NCBI GenBank assembly: GCA_002412925.1
Contig: DHVZ01000083.1
Span: 1 to 44,852, forward strand
DNA length: 44,852 nt
Direction of reading: 5' to 3'
From: Anaerolineales bacterium UBA5195
Lineage (GTDB): Bacteria; Chloroflexota; Anaerolineae; Anaerolineales; Villigracilaceae
Positions 31,810 through 39,657 of the stretch are shown here, one piece after another (position 1 is the stretch's first letter; every line of letters begins with the position of its first letter). The position numbers and the translations under genes are program-made. Below the pieces are notes generated by a model, which ran no database searches, was not told the DNA's origin, and saw only the letters and a program-made list of their open reading frames with translations.

Positions 31810-33891
31810 CTACTCTTCTTTCTTGGCTTCCATCTCTTTTTTGTGGGCTTCCATGATGGGTTGGGCCAGGTGTGTCGGGACAATGTCATAGTGGTCGAGG
31901 TCCATCGAGAAGTAACCACGCCCGCCGGTGATGGAGCGCAACTCGGTTGTATAGCGCAGCATTTCCGCCAGCGGAACATGCGCAATCACGGTGGTACTCC
32001 CGCGCTCAGACTCGGTGCCCTGGACGCGTCCGCGACGGGTATTCAAGTCGCCCATCACGTCGCCCATGTTGGTATCCGGAACGACAACGCGCACGCTCAT
32101 GATCGGCTCGAACAAGACCGGACCGGCGTCATGAACTGCCAGTTTGAAGGCTTCACGGCCGGCGGTTTCGAAGGCGACCGGTTTTGAATCAACGGGATGT
32201 TCCTTGCCGTCGTAAACAATGACGCGCACATTACTGAGCGGGTAACCGGCGAAAACACCCCTGTCCATCGCAGCGCGAATGCCTTTTTCGATTGGGGGCA
32301 GGTAAGATTTGGAGAGATTCATCCCAACGAGCTCGTCCGTGAACTCAAAATCGCCCTCGGTATATGGCTCAATCCGCAGGTGGACTTCGCCAAACTGACC
32401 TGAGCCGCCCGACTGTTTCTTATGGCGGTACTGCGCGCTGGCCTTGCGGGTGATGCCTTCGCGATAGGGAACTTTCGGCTCGGCGATGGTCAACCCAACC
32501 TGGAACTTGCTCTGCGCGCGGCGGATGGCCGCATCGATATGCTGGTCACCCATGCCAGCCAGGATGGTCTGCCCGGTGGCGTGTTCGCTGTGCCAGGTCA
32601 GCGTCAGATCTTCTTCGCACAGGCGGGTCAGCGTGGGAGAAATCTTCGCCGCGTCGGCCTGGGTTTTCGGGTAGACAGCCACCTGGAAAAGCGGTGATGG
32701 GAATTTGGGTACGTCGACCGTCAGCGGGTGATTTTTGTCGCACAGGGTGTCGCCAGTGGCGGTAACGCTCAGCTTGGAAACCACGGCAATATCGCCCGCG
32801 TGCACGTTTTTAATGGCAATTTGTTCCTTGCCGCGCTGCAGGTGCAGGCCGCCCATCCGTTCATCAACGGATTTGGTCTGGTTCCACAGGTGACTGTCGG
32901 CGGCAAGTGTGCCGGAGAGTACTTTGAAGTAGGTCATCTTGCCTACGAACGGGTCGGCGGTTGTTTTCCAGACATAGAGTGCTGCCGGGCCGCTATCGAC
33001 CGGGCTGAGTTTCTCTTCGCCGCTCTTGCCTTTCGCGACAACTTCAGGCCGCTCGGCGGGGCTGGGCAGCAGGTCGACCATCGCGTCCAACAGGGCGGCC
33101 ACTCCTTTGCCGTGACCCGCCGCTGAAACGAAAACCGGCACGAAAGAGCCATCTTGAACGACCTTTTTGAAGCCTCGCAGGAGTTCTTCTTCAGTCAACT
33201 CGCCGCTTTCGAGATATTTTTCAAGCAGGCTGTCTTCCCCTTCTGCCGCGGCTTCCATCAACGCCATCCGGGTCTCTTCGGCGGGGCCTTTGTATTGCGC
33301 CGGGATTTCACCAGGGGTTTTTCCTTCCCCGGCGTAGGCTTTCATCTTTATCAGGTCGATCACTCCCTGAAATTCGAGCTTTTCGCCCATCGGCAGTTGC
33401 ACCTTAACCAGCCGCTTTCCGGCTTTATGGGCAAAGTCTTCCACCATGGCATAAGTCTTTTCGAAATTGGCGTTTTCGCGATCCATCTTATTGATGATGA
33501 CAAAACGCGGCAGGTTGAACTGGTCGGCATAATTCCAGGCCAGTTCTGTGCCAACTTCAACACCTGCAACAGAATCAACCAGCAGGATAGCCGCGTCGGC
33601 CACACTGAGGGCCGCAATCATCTCGCCAACAAAGTCAGAAAAACCTGGCGCGTCGAGCAGGTTGATTTTGTGGTCACGGTATTCCAGTGGCAAAACGCTT
33701 GTATACAGGGAAATCTTGCGGCGAATTTCTTCTTCATCATAGTCAGAGACGGAAGTGCCATCCTCAACCTTGCCCACGCGCGTGCTGGCGCCGGTAAAAT
33801 GAAGAAAAGCCTCCGCCATCATCGTCTTTCCGGCGCCACCGTGGGCTACCAGCGCGATGTTGCGAAGGGTATCGGTCGTGTACTCTTTCAT
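31810..33891 (-). CDS. Elongation factor G-like GTPase (EF-G paralogue)
   Basis: The 693-aa product has the EF-G domain order, but its GTPase motifs differ from canonical EF-G. P-loop AHGGAGKT (16-23) replaces AHIDAGKT. Switch II reads DAPGFSDF (about 80-87) where EF-G has DTPGHVDF, so the catalytic His is Phe. NKMD (about 133-136) is intact. Domains III-V follow with 'GMGDQHIDAAIRRAQ', 'YRHKKQSGGSGQFGEVHLRIEP' and the C-terminal 'RRGRVQGTESERGSTTVIAHVPLAEM'. This matches the EF-G-like subfamily that coexists with true EF-G, whose role is unclear. AGGAG precedes the ATG. It is transcribed alone from a consensus promoter. Confidence 0.93.
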   Translation of the reverse strand: MKEYTTDTLRNIALVAHGGAGKTMMAEAFLHFTGASTRVGKVEDGTSVSDYDEEEIRRKISLYTSVLPLEYRDHKINLLDAPGFSDFVGEMIAALSVADAAILLVDSVAGVEVGTELAWNYADQFNLPRFVIINKMDRENANFEKTYAMVEDFAHKAGKRLVKVQLPMGEKLEFQGVIDLIKMKAYAGEGKTPGEIPAQYKGPAEETRMALMEAAAEGEDSLLEKYLESGELTEEELLRGFKKVVQDGSFVPVFVSAAGHGKGVAALLDAMVDLLPSPAERPEVVAKGKSGEEKLSPVDSGPAALYVWKTTADPFVGKMTYFKVLSGTLAADSHLWNQTKSVDERMGGLHLQRGKEQIAIKNVHAGDIAVVSKLSVTATGDTLCDKNHPLTVDVPKFPSPLFQVAVYPKTQADAAKISPTLTRLCEEDLTLTWHSEHATGQTILAGMGDQHIDAAIRRAQSKFQVGLTIAEPKVPYREGITRKASAQYRHKKQSGGSGQFGEVHLRIEPYTEGDFEFTDELVGMNLSKSYLPPIEKGIRAAMDRGVFAGYPLSNVRVIVYDGKEHPVDSKPVAFETAGREAFKLAVHDAGPVLFEPIMSVRVVVPDTNMGDVMGDLNTRRGRVQGTESERGSTTVIAHVPLAEMLRYTTELRSITGGRGYFSMDLDHYDIVPTHLAQPIMEAHKKEMEAKKEE

Positions 33892-33955
33892 GGAGCTCTA
33901 CTCCTGGATGAGATTTGGGTGTTGATTTTAATGAAAAAAGATAGCAGAGGGCTGA

Positions 33956-33984
33956 ATTCTAAAAGAAGTCTGTATAATTGTCAA
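33956..33984 (-). promoter_or_regulatory. Consensus promoter of the EF-G-like gene
   Basis: On the minus strand TTGACA (33984-33979) and TAGAAT (33961-33956) are separated by exactly 17 bases. The -35 box overlaps the stop codon of the recombinase remnant. Confidence 0.85.
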
Positions 33985-34697
33985 ACCGTATTGTTCGCAA
34001 TTGCAACATTTAATTTACGGGGCAGTTTTCTGATTTCACCGTCCCATTCACCCAATAGGCTTTTTACAAAAAAGTGCTTGCCCTTTATCGTTACCTTGAC
34101 TTGCAATAAGTCAAGGTTTTGCCGCTTAGTTTCAAAATCAGCGTTTTGAATTCCCGCGTTTATATCTTGGGCAAATTTAATTGCGTCTCGAATTGTATCA
34201 TCTGTTAGCGTTATTTCGCTCAATTCGCCTTGCAGAATATCCCGGCGATTGCAAAGGGTTTCGTATCGTTTGTTGACTTCTTGCATGTTGGACTCAATCA
34301 ACTTGGCAACAATACCCTCTGCCCGCCGCAAAGCTTGCCCAATCTCTACAGCCTCTTGTTTTGTACTTTCGATAATTTTCAAAATGGATTCAAACTCATC
34401 TTGCTTTGGGCGAATCACTTTTTGCTCGTTTTCTTGGGCAATTCTCAAAAGCAGCTCAAAACGAGTTGAATCGGAGAAAATTCCAGCGATTGAGTCCCAA
34501 ACATCGTTTTCAATAGCCTCTGCCCTGATCGATGGCGTTTTACAAGTTTTGCCATCTCTACGGGGCAAAGCGTGTCGCGATCCGCAGACATACCTTCTAT
34601 GCTTATATAAATCGTTGTTTCTAAAGCGAAGCAAGTTTCCCAATATGTGCTTAAACGGTTCTGGTGAAGTTCCGTTCGCATCAATTGTAAAATTCAC
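33981..34697 (-). pseudogene. C-terminal remnant of a large serine recombinase
   Basis: The 238-codon open frame begins at a GTG overlapping the nitrilase stop. It corresponds only to the C-terminal part of a large serine recombinase. 'PEPFKHILGNLLRF' leads into the zinc-ribbon region, 'HRRYVCGSRHALPRRDGKTC' (about 33-52) and 'IRAEAIENDVWDSI' (about 57-70). A long coiled coil (about 80-190) and 'KVTIKGKHFFVKSLLGEWDG' follow. The catalytic N-terminus is missing, and the first zinc-ribbon CxxC appears lost (RFRNND). Base composition is clearly more AT-rich than its neighbours, which indicates horizontal origin. It is probably not a working integrase. Confidence 0.8.
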
Positions 34698-35620
34698 TTG
34701 TTATTGCCATTGTTGAAATGGTTCAAATTCCTGAAAAACCTGAGCGCGCCCAGGTTCTGGAAACTACCTTCGGGTAGGCCGCCTTCATCTTGATAGACAG
34801 GGAACTTGTGGCCAGAGTCCCGCAGTTGTTTCAACGTTTGACCCAATCCTAGGGTACCGAACTCGCGTGCGCGGGTGGTGTGGTCGAGATCCAGGATTTC
34901 GGTCAAGACAGTCTGGTTAGTTGATGCTTCCTGCACCACCCGCCCATCGGGGTTGATGATCGTTGAGCGCCCGCCGCCCCATGGCCCGATGCCGTTGATA
35001 CTGACAAAGTAAGTTTGGTTGAACATGGCATTGGCGCGTGCCATAACCAATTCCAGTTCACGGTCGGAGGTGGGGGTGAGCGTTGGCTGTAGGATGACCT
35101 CCGCGCCCATCCATGCCAGAGTTCGTGAGATTTCGGGGAACCACATGTCGTAGCAGATGCACAGCCCAAAACGTCCCACCTCCGGGATATCGAACGCGCA
35201 GAACTGGTCGCCGGGAGTGGTTCCGACTTCGTAGGGCAGCCAGGGAAACATTTTGCGATATTTGGCTACGATTTCGCCTTGTGGTGAAATGACAAGAGCT
35301 GTGTTATAGAGTTTATCGCCATCCAGTTCGAACATAGAGCCGGGCACCAACCACTGACCGGTTTTGCGGGCTAATGCGCACAGTCGTTCGGTCAGTGGGC
35401 CGGGGATGGCTTCACTATTTTCCTTCCACCAATCCTTGTTTTCGGGGGTGACGAACTGCACCAGCCCGGGGATAATCAGTTCGTGATAGATGACCATCTG
35501 AACCCAGGGGAAACTTTTCTGGACGTTGATGGCGATGTCGCTCATTTTGTCGAGGGTGGCGCCCGCGTCCCAGGGGACGACGGACATTTGCACACCGGCA
35601 ATACCGAATAAACGGGTCAT
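34694..35620 (-). CDS. Nitrilase-superfamily carbon-nitrogen hydrolase
   Basis: The 308-aa product has the Glu-Lys-Cys triad of the family: E47 (IYHELIIPG), K123 (YRKMFPWLPYE) and C156 (LCICYDMWFPE). The fold covers about 1-280. The 'YDMWFPE' context and size resemble aliphatic amidase or nitrilase-type enzymes that hydrolyse amides, nitriles or carbamoyl groups; the substrate is unknown. GGGAG precedes the ATG. The last residues, 'NHFNNGNNK', are Asn-rich and abut the recombinase remnant, so the natural C-terminus may have been altered. It is the final gene of the SBP-oppBCDF operon, 49 bases after oppF, so its substrate is probably the imported compound. Confidence 0.92.
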   Translation of the reverse strand: MTRLFGIAGVQMSVVPWDAGATLDKMSDIAINVQKSFPWVQMVIYHELIIPGLVQFVTPENKDWWKENSEAIPGPLTERLCALARKTGQWLVPGSMFELDGDKLYNTALVISPQGEIVAKYRKMFPWLPYEVGTTPGDQFCAFDIPEVGRFGLCICYDMWFPEISRTLAWMGAEVILQPTLTPTSDRELELVMARANAMFNQTYFVSINGIGPWGGGRSTIINPDGRVVQEASTNQTVLTEILDLDHTTRAREFGTLGLGQTLKQLRDSGHKFPVYQDEGGLPEGSFQNLGALRFFRNLNHFNNGNNK

Positions 35621-35669
35621 GTAGTTTTCTCCCAGAAAAGGTTTCTTTTTAAAGGTGGATGATTTATCG

Positions 35670-36632
35670 TCAAACCAGATGACACGCTACCAATCGTTCC
35701 GCAGCCGCTTCCCGTAACTGAGGCTCCTGTTCGCTGCAAATGGCTTGCGCCAGCGGGCAGCGAGTGTGGAAACGGCAGCCGCTCGGCGGATTGATCGGGC
35801 TGGGTACGTTGCCTTCAAGCACGGCCAATTCCCGTTTTTCGTCCACCACCGGCATGGGGATAGCATTGAGCAGAGCGCGGGTATACGGATGCAACGGTGC
35901 GGAAAAAACAGCTTCCGAATCGCCCAATTCCACCAGTTTGCCGAGATACATCACACCGATGCGGTCGCTGATATGCTGGACAACGTTCAGGTCGTGGGAA
36001 ATGAACAAGTAGGTCAGCCCGAGCGACTTTTTCAAGTCATCCAGCAGGTTGATGATTTGCGCCTGTACCGAAACATCCAAAGCGGAAGTGGGTTCATCCA
36101 AGACAATCAATTTCGGGTTGAGTGCCAAAGCACGCGCCACGGCCACCCGCTGGCACTGCCCACCCGACATTTCATGCGGGAACCGGTCGAGGTGTTGTTT
36201 GCCCAGGCCAACCTGCTCCAGCAACTCCACCACCTTGGCCTTGAGCCCCGTTCCCGCCAGCACCCGGTGCGTACTCAAGGGTTCGGCCACGATTTGTTCC
36301 ACCTTAAAGCGCGGACTGAGCGATGAAAGCGGGTTTTGGAAGACAATTTGCATCTGGCGGCGCATGGCGCGCATGGCATCCGGTTTAAGGGTCACCAAAT
36401 CGGTACCTTCAAACGTCACGCTGCCGCTGGTGGGTTCAATCAGGCGCAGCACCATGCGTCCGAGTGTGGTTTTGCCACAGCCCGATTCGCCTACCAGTCC
36501 CAGGGTCTCACCAGCTGTGATGGAAAGGTTTACCTCGTCAACGGCATAAACATAGCGTGCCTTGCCTGCAAGCCAGCCGCCGGGCAGACGGAAGTGTTTG
36601 GTGATGGCATGGGTTTCAATCAGGGCAATCAT
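35670..36632 (-). CDS. oppF: Oligopeptide/dipeptide ABC transporter ATP-binding protein (OppF/DppF type)
   Basis: The 320-aa ATPase has Walker A GESGCGKTTLG (about 48-58), the signature MSGGQCQRVAVARAL (about 156-170) and Walker B LIVLDEPTSALDVS (about 175-188). The C-terminal Opp extension 'PINPPSGCRFHTRCPLAQAICSEQEP' (about 278-303) carries the Cys pattern of a 4Fe-4S-type motif seen in OppD/F. It pairs with OppD to drive import through OppB/OppC. Its ATG overlaps the end of oppD by four bases. The partner binding protein is encoded at 41322. Confidence 0.95.
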   Translation of the reverse strand: MIALIETHAITKHFRLPGGWLAGKARYVYAVDEVNLSITAGETLGLVGESGCGKTTLGRMVLRLIEPTSGSVTFEGTDLVTLKPDAMRAMRRQMQIVFQNPLSSLSPRFKVEQIVAEPLSTHRVLAGTGLKAKVVELLEQVGLGKQHLDRFPHEMSGGQCQRVAVARALALNPKLIVLDEPTSALDVSVQAQIINLLDDLKKSLGLTYLFISHDLNVVQHISDRIGVMYLGKLVELGDSEAVFSAPLHPYTRALLNAIPMPVVDEKRELAVLEGNVPSPINPPSGCRFHTRCPLAQAICSEQEPQLREAAAERLVACHLV

Positions 36633-37663
36633 CGGGATCCAGTAATGTTCTCTGGTTGATTGTCTAGGGTCAATTTTTTAGCCAGGAAACATGCTGCGGT
36701 ATGCCCAACCGCCACTTCAAGTAATTTTGGTGTTTCTGCCCCGCAGCGTTCAAAGGCAAATTCGCAGCGTGGGGCAAATGGGCAACCGGTAAGTGCACCG
36801 GGGTTGGATGGAACCGTGCCAGGGATGGCCGCCATGCGTGTGCCGCGTGAGCCAGGGCGCGGGATGGCGTTCATCAGCCCGCGGGTGTAGGGATGCTGCG
36901 GGTGGTTGAAAATATCCCGGGTGGAACCGATTTCGGCCACTCGTCCGGCATATAAAACGGCGAGCCGGTCACAAGTCTGGGCCACCACGCCCAGGTTGTG
37001 GGTAATCAAAATCACCGAAATACCAAATTTCTTGCGTAAATCACCCAGCAAACGCAAAATCTGAGCCTGAATAGTCACATCCAGTGCGGTGGTGGGCTCG
37101 TCTGCAATCAACAGCCGCGGACGGCATGACAGCGCTAACGCAATCATGGCACGCTGCTGCTGCCCACCTGAAAGTTGATGCGGGTATGAGGCCAGGATGC
37201 GTTTCACATCCGGCAGCCCTACGTCATTAAGCATTTCACCTGCCAGGTTGCATGCCTGCACTGCCGTCATCCCCAGGTGCTGGCGGATAACGCGTTCCAT
37301 TTGGGCGCCAATGGTGAAAACCGGGTTGAGCGATGAGGACGGGTCCTGAAAAATCATGGCGATTTTTGCGCCCCGAATGTGTTCCATTTTTTCGAGAGGC
37401 AGCCGTAGCAGGTCGCTGTTCTCGAACCGGATACTGCCACCGGTTACAAATGCTGATCTGGGGAGTAACTGCAATATCGACAGCCCCGTCACTGTTTTGC
37501 CGCATCCGGTTTCACCTACCAGCCCGAAAATTTCTCCCCGTCCTACCTCGAAGGTGATGCCGTTAAGTGCTTTCAAGCGTCCACGGGAGGTTTTGAACTC
37601 CAGGGAGAGGTTCTCAACCTCGATCACGGGTAGCCGCTCGGCGAGTTCAGGGATTATCGTCAT
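36629..37663 (-). CDS. oppD: Oligopeptide/dipeptide ABC transporter ATP-binding protein (OppD/DppD type)
   Basis: The 344-aa ATPase has Walker A GETGCGKTVTG (about 50-60), LSGGQQQRAMIALAL (about 164-178) and LLIADEPTTALDVT (about 185-198). The extension 'GALTGCPFAPRCEFAFERC' (about 291-309) is typical of OppD. The ATG overlaps the TGA of oppC (ATGA). It forms the ATPase heterodimer with the next gene. Gene order B-C-D-F is the standard Opp/Dpp order. Confidence 0.95.
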   Translation of the reverse strand: MTIIPELAERLPVIEVENLSLEFKTSRGRLKALNGITFEVGRGEIFGLVGETGCGKTVTGLSILQLLPRSAFVTGGSIRFENSDLLRLPLEKMEHIRGAKIAMIFQDPSSSLNPVFTIGAQMERVIRQHLGMTAVQACNLAGEMLNDVGLPDVKRILASYPHQLSGGQQQRAMIALALSCRPRLLIADEPTTALDVTIQAQILRLLGDLRKKFGISVILITHNLGVVAQTCDRLAVLYAGRVAEIGSTRDIFNHPQHPYTRGLMNAIPRPGSRGTRMAAIPGTVPSNPGALTGCPFAPRCEFAFERCGAETPKLLEVAVGHTAACFLAKKLTLDNQPENITGSR

Positions 37664-38550
37664 TTGTACTGCCTCGGGTCAAAAATATCGCGCAGGGTAT
37701 CACCGAGCAGGTTGAAGGCCAGTACCACGATAAAAATGGCAATTCCGGGGAATGTGGCAATCCACCACTGATCGAGAATATAAGTACGGCCATCGCTGAC
37801 CATCAAGCCCCAATCGGGCGCGGGCGGTTGGGTGCCCAGGCCCAAAAAAGCCAGCCCGCCCATTGCCAGGATGACCGTGCCGAGGTCAACTGTTGCCTGA
37901 ACAAGGATTGGCGAGATGGTATTTGGCAAAATATGGCGCAGGATGATGACCGAGTCACGCACACCGATGGCTTGCGCCGCTTCAACAAAATAACGTTCCT
38001 TCAAGCTGACCGCCACACTGCGCGCGATTCGCGTGTACCACGGCCACCATGAAACGATCAAGGCAATGGCGGCCTTGTCCAACCCACGCCCCAGAGCAGA
38101 GGCAATCGCCATGGCCAGCAAAAGGGACGGAAAAGCCAGGAATAAATCCGTGATCCGCATGATGACTTCGTCCAGCCAGCCGCCTTTATAGCCTGCTAAC
38201 GCTCCCAATGGCGCGCCGAGCAATACCGCAAATAAAACCACGCCGATGGGAATGATCAATGCGGGCCGGGCACCCACGATGATGCGGCTCAAGATGTCAC
38301 GACCGAGTTTGTCGGTGCCAAGCCAATGTTCGGTAGATGGAGGTAAGAGGGTGTTTGCTGCGTGGGTTTTACCTGCGCCTTCATCCGGATAGGGCGCAAC
38401 CTGCATGGCAAAAATCGCTATCAGGATAAACAGGATGATGATCACCGTACTTGCCAGGGAGAGCGGGTCGCGCAGGATGACCGTCAGCACGTGGCGCAGC
38501 GTGCGCGTATTTTCAAGTTCAGGGTTGGAAAGGGCTGGAATAGCTGTCAT
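37660..38550 (-). CDS. oppC: Oligopeptide/dipeptide ABC transporter permease (OppC/DppC type)
   Basis: The 296-aa permease has an N-terminal TM at about 31-51, then 'GTDKLGRDILSRIIVGAR' (about 78-95), the OppC entry motif. Five further TMs include the EAA loop 'YFVEAAQAIGVRDSVIILRHILPNT' (about 186-210). The C-terminus 'NLLGDTLRDIFDPRQ' is the OppC-type ending. It forms the translocation pore with OppB, whose gene ends two bases upstream. Confidence 0.95.
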   Translation of the reverse strand: MTAIPALSNPELENTRTLRHVLTVILRDPLSLASTVIIILFILIAIFAMQVAPYPDEGAGKTHAANTLLPPSTEHWLGTDKLGRDILSRIIVGARPALIIPIGVVLFAVLLGAPLGALAGYKGGWLDEVIMRITDLFLAFPSLLLAMAIASALGRGLDKAAIALIVSWWPWYTRIARSVAVSLKERYFVEAAQAIGVRDSVIILRHILPNTISPILVQATVDLGTVILAMGGLAFLGLGTQPPAPDWGLMVSDGRTYILDQWWIATFPGIAIFIVVLAFNLLGDTLRDIFDPRQYK

Positions 38551-38552
38551 GA

Positions 38553-39575
38553 TTAATTCAGGCTCACTCGCGGGTCAATCCACGCCTGTAACAAGTCAAC
38601 GATCAGGTTGATCAAAACATAGCCAGTGGCTCCGAAGAGAGTCATACCCATAATGGCAGGATAATCTAGATTCAAGAGGGAGCGCACCGTGAACATGCCC
38701 AGCCCGGGCCAATTGAAGATGATTTCAACGAAAAATGTACCGGTCAGGGCAAAGGCAAAGGTCAGGCCAATTACCGTCAGCGTGGGGCTGATGGCATTTT
38801 TGAGCGCATAAAGATAGGTTACGATATAGTCTTTGGTACCGTAGGCTCGCGCGGTGCGGATGTAATCCTGTTCGAGTGTTTCGAGCATGGCAGCGCGCGT
38901 CATGCGGGCGATCAGGCCAATCGGGTAAGCCGCGAGAGTTAACGAGGGAAGGATCAAGTGGAGAAAAGCATCCTTCAACGTGACCCAGTTGGAGGTCAGA
39001 ATAGAATCTAGCAGGATAAAGTTGGTGATCACGGTCAGCGGATTCGTGAAGCGCAAGTCTGCATTAACACGTCCCGCAAGCGGGAAAAGTTGTAAATTTC
39101 TAAAAAAGACTATTTGCAGAATCAGTCCGAGAAAAAAGGCGGGCATGGAAACGCCCACGATCGAAAGAGTGCGGACAGCCACATCAAGTGGTTTTCCCTG
39201 CGAACGGGCGCTCAGCACACCCAGTGGAATGCCAATAAGGACCGCGAAGAACATGCCTGATAACAGCAGTTCAAGCGTGGCAGGGATGCGATCGGCGAGT
39301 TCTTGGGTGATAGGTCGTTTGGTGGAAATCGAATTGCCCAGGTCGCCATGCAGAAGTTCACTCATATAAACTACATATTGAACAGGAAGAGGTTTATCAA
39401 GGCCTAACTGTTTTGTAACCCGTTCAATATCTTCCGCCCGGGCTTTGGGACCTATATATAACTCGGCCGGGTTTGCGGGCACAACTCGCGCGATAAAAAA
39501 TGTAATGACCGAGACCCCGATCAATACAAAAAGCGAAGAGCTTAAACGGCGGAGGAAGAATTCAATCTTTTGCAT
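38553..39575 (-). CDS. oppB: Oligopeptide/dipeptide ABC transporter permease (OppB/DppB type)
   Basis: The 340-aa permease has six TMs. The N-terminus 'FFLRRLSSSLFVLIGVSVITFF' (about 6-27) is typical. The EAA loop 'QDYIRTARAYGTKDYIVTYLYALKNA' lies at about 233-258. The C-terminal 'VLINLIVDLLQAWIDPRVSLN' ends in the family's DPR motif. The start at 39575 has only a weak AGG upstream. A hairpin separates it from the binding-protein gene, as usual where the binding protein is made in excess. Confidence 0.94.
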   Translation of the reverse strand: MQKIEFFLRRLSSSLFVLIGVSVITFFIARVVPANPAELYIGPKARAEDIERVTKQLGLDKPLPVQYVVYMSELLHGDLGNSISTKRPITQELADRIPATLELLLSGMFFAVLIGIPLGVLSARSQGKPLDVAVRTLSIVGVSMPAFFLGLILQIVFFRNLQLFPLAGRVNADLRFTNPLTVITNFILLDSILTSNWVTLKDAFLHLILPSLTLAAYPIGLIARMTRAAMLETLEQDYIRTARAYGTKDYIVTYLYALKNAISPTLTVIGLTFAFALTGTFFVEIIFNWPGLGMFTVRSLLNLDYPAIMGMTLFGATGYVLINLIVDLLQAWIDPRVSLN

Positions 39576-39583
39576 AAGCCTAG

Positions 39584-39633
39584 AATTTCACCACAGAGTA
39601 CACGGTTTTGCATGTGCGCTCTGTGGTGAAATT
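39584..39633 (-). terminator. Intercistronic hairpin between the binding protein and oppB
   Basis: Arms 39584-39598 and 39619-39633 (AATTTCACCACAGAG and its complement) form a perfect 15-bp stem with a 20-base loop. No strong T-tract follows on the minus strand. It may protect the upstream mRNA or attenuate the permease genes. Confidence 0.6.
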
Positions 39634-39657
39634 TTCCTGTTCTGTTACATTATGCCA

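Noticed and set aside
33154..34149. Long plus-strand open frame opposite the EF-G-like gene
   Set aside because: It is antisense to a gene with clear GTPase motifs, shows no domain of its own and has no ribosome-binding site. It is a shadow of codon bias.
33981..34697. Intact integrase or prophage at this locus
   Set aside because: Only the C-terminal part of a serine recombinase is present, with no catalytic domain and no other phage or plasmid genes nearby.
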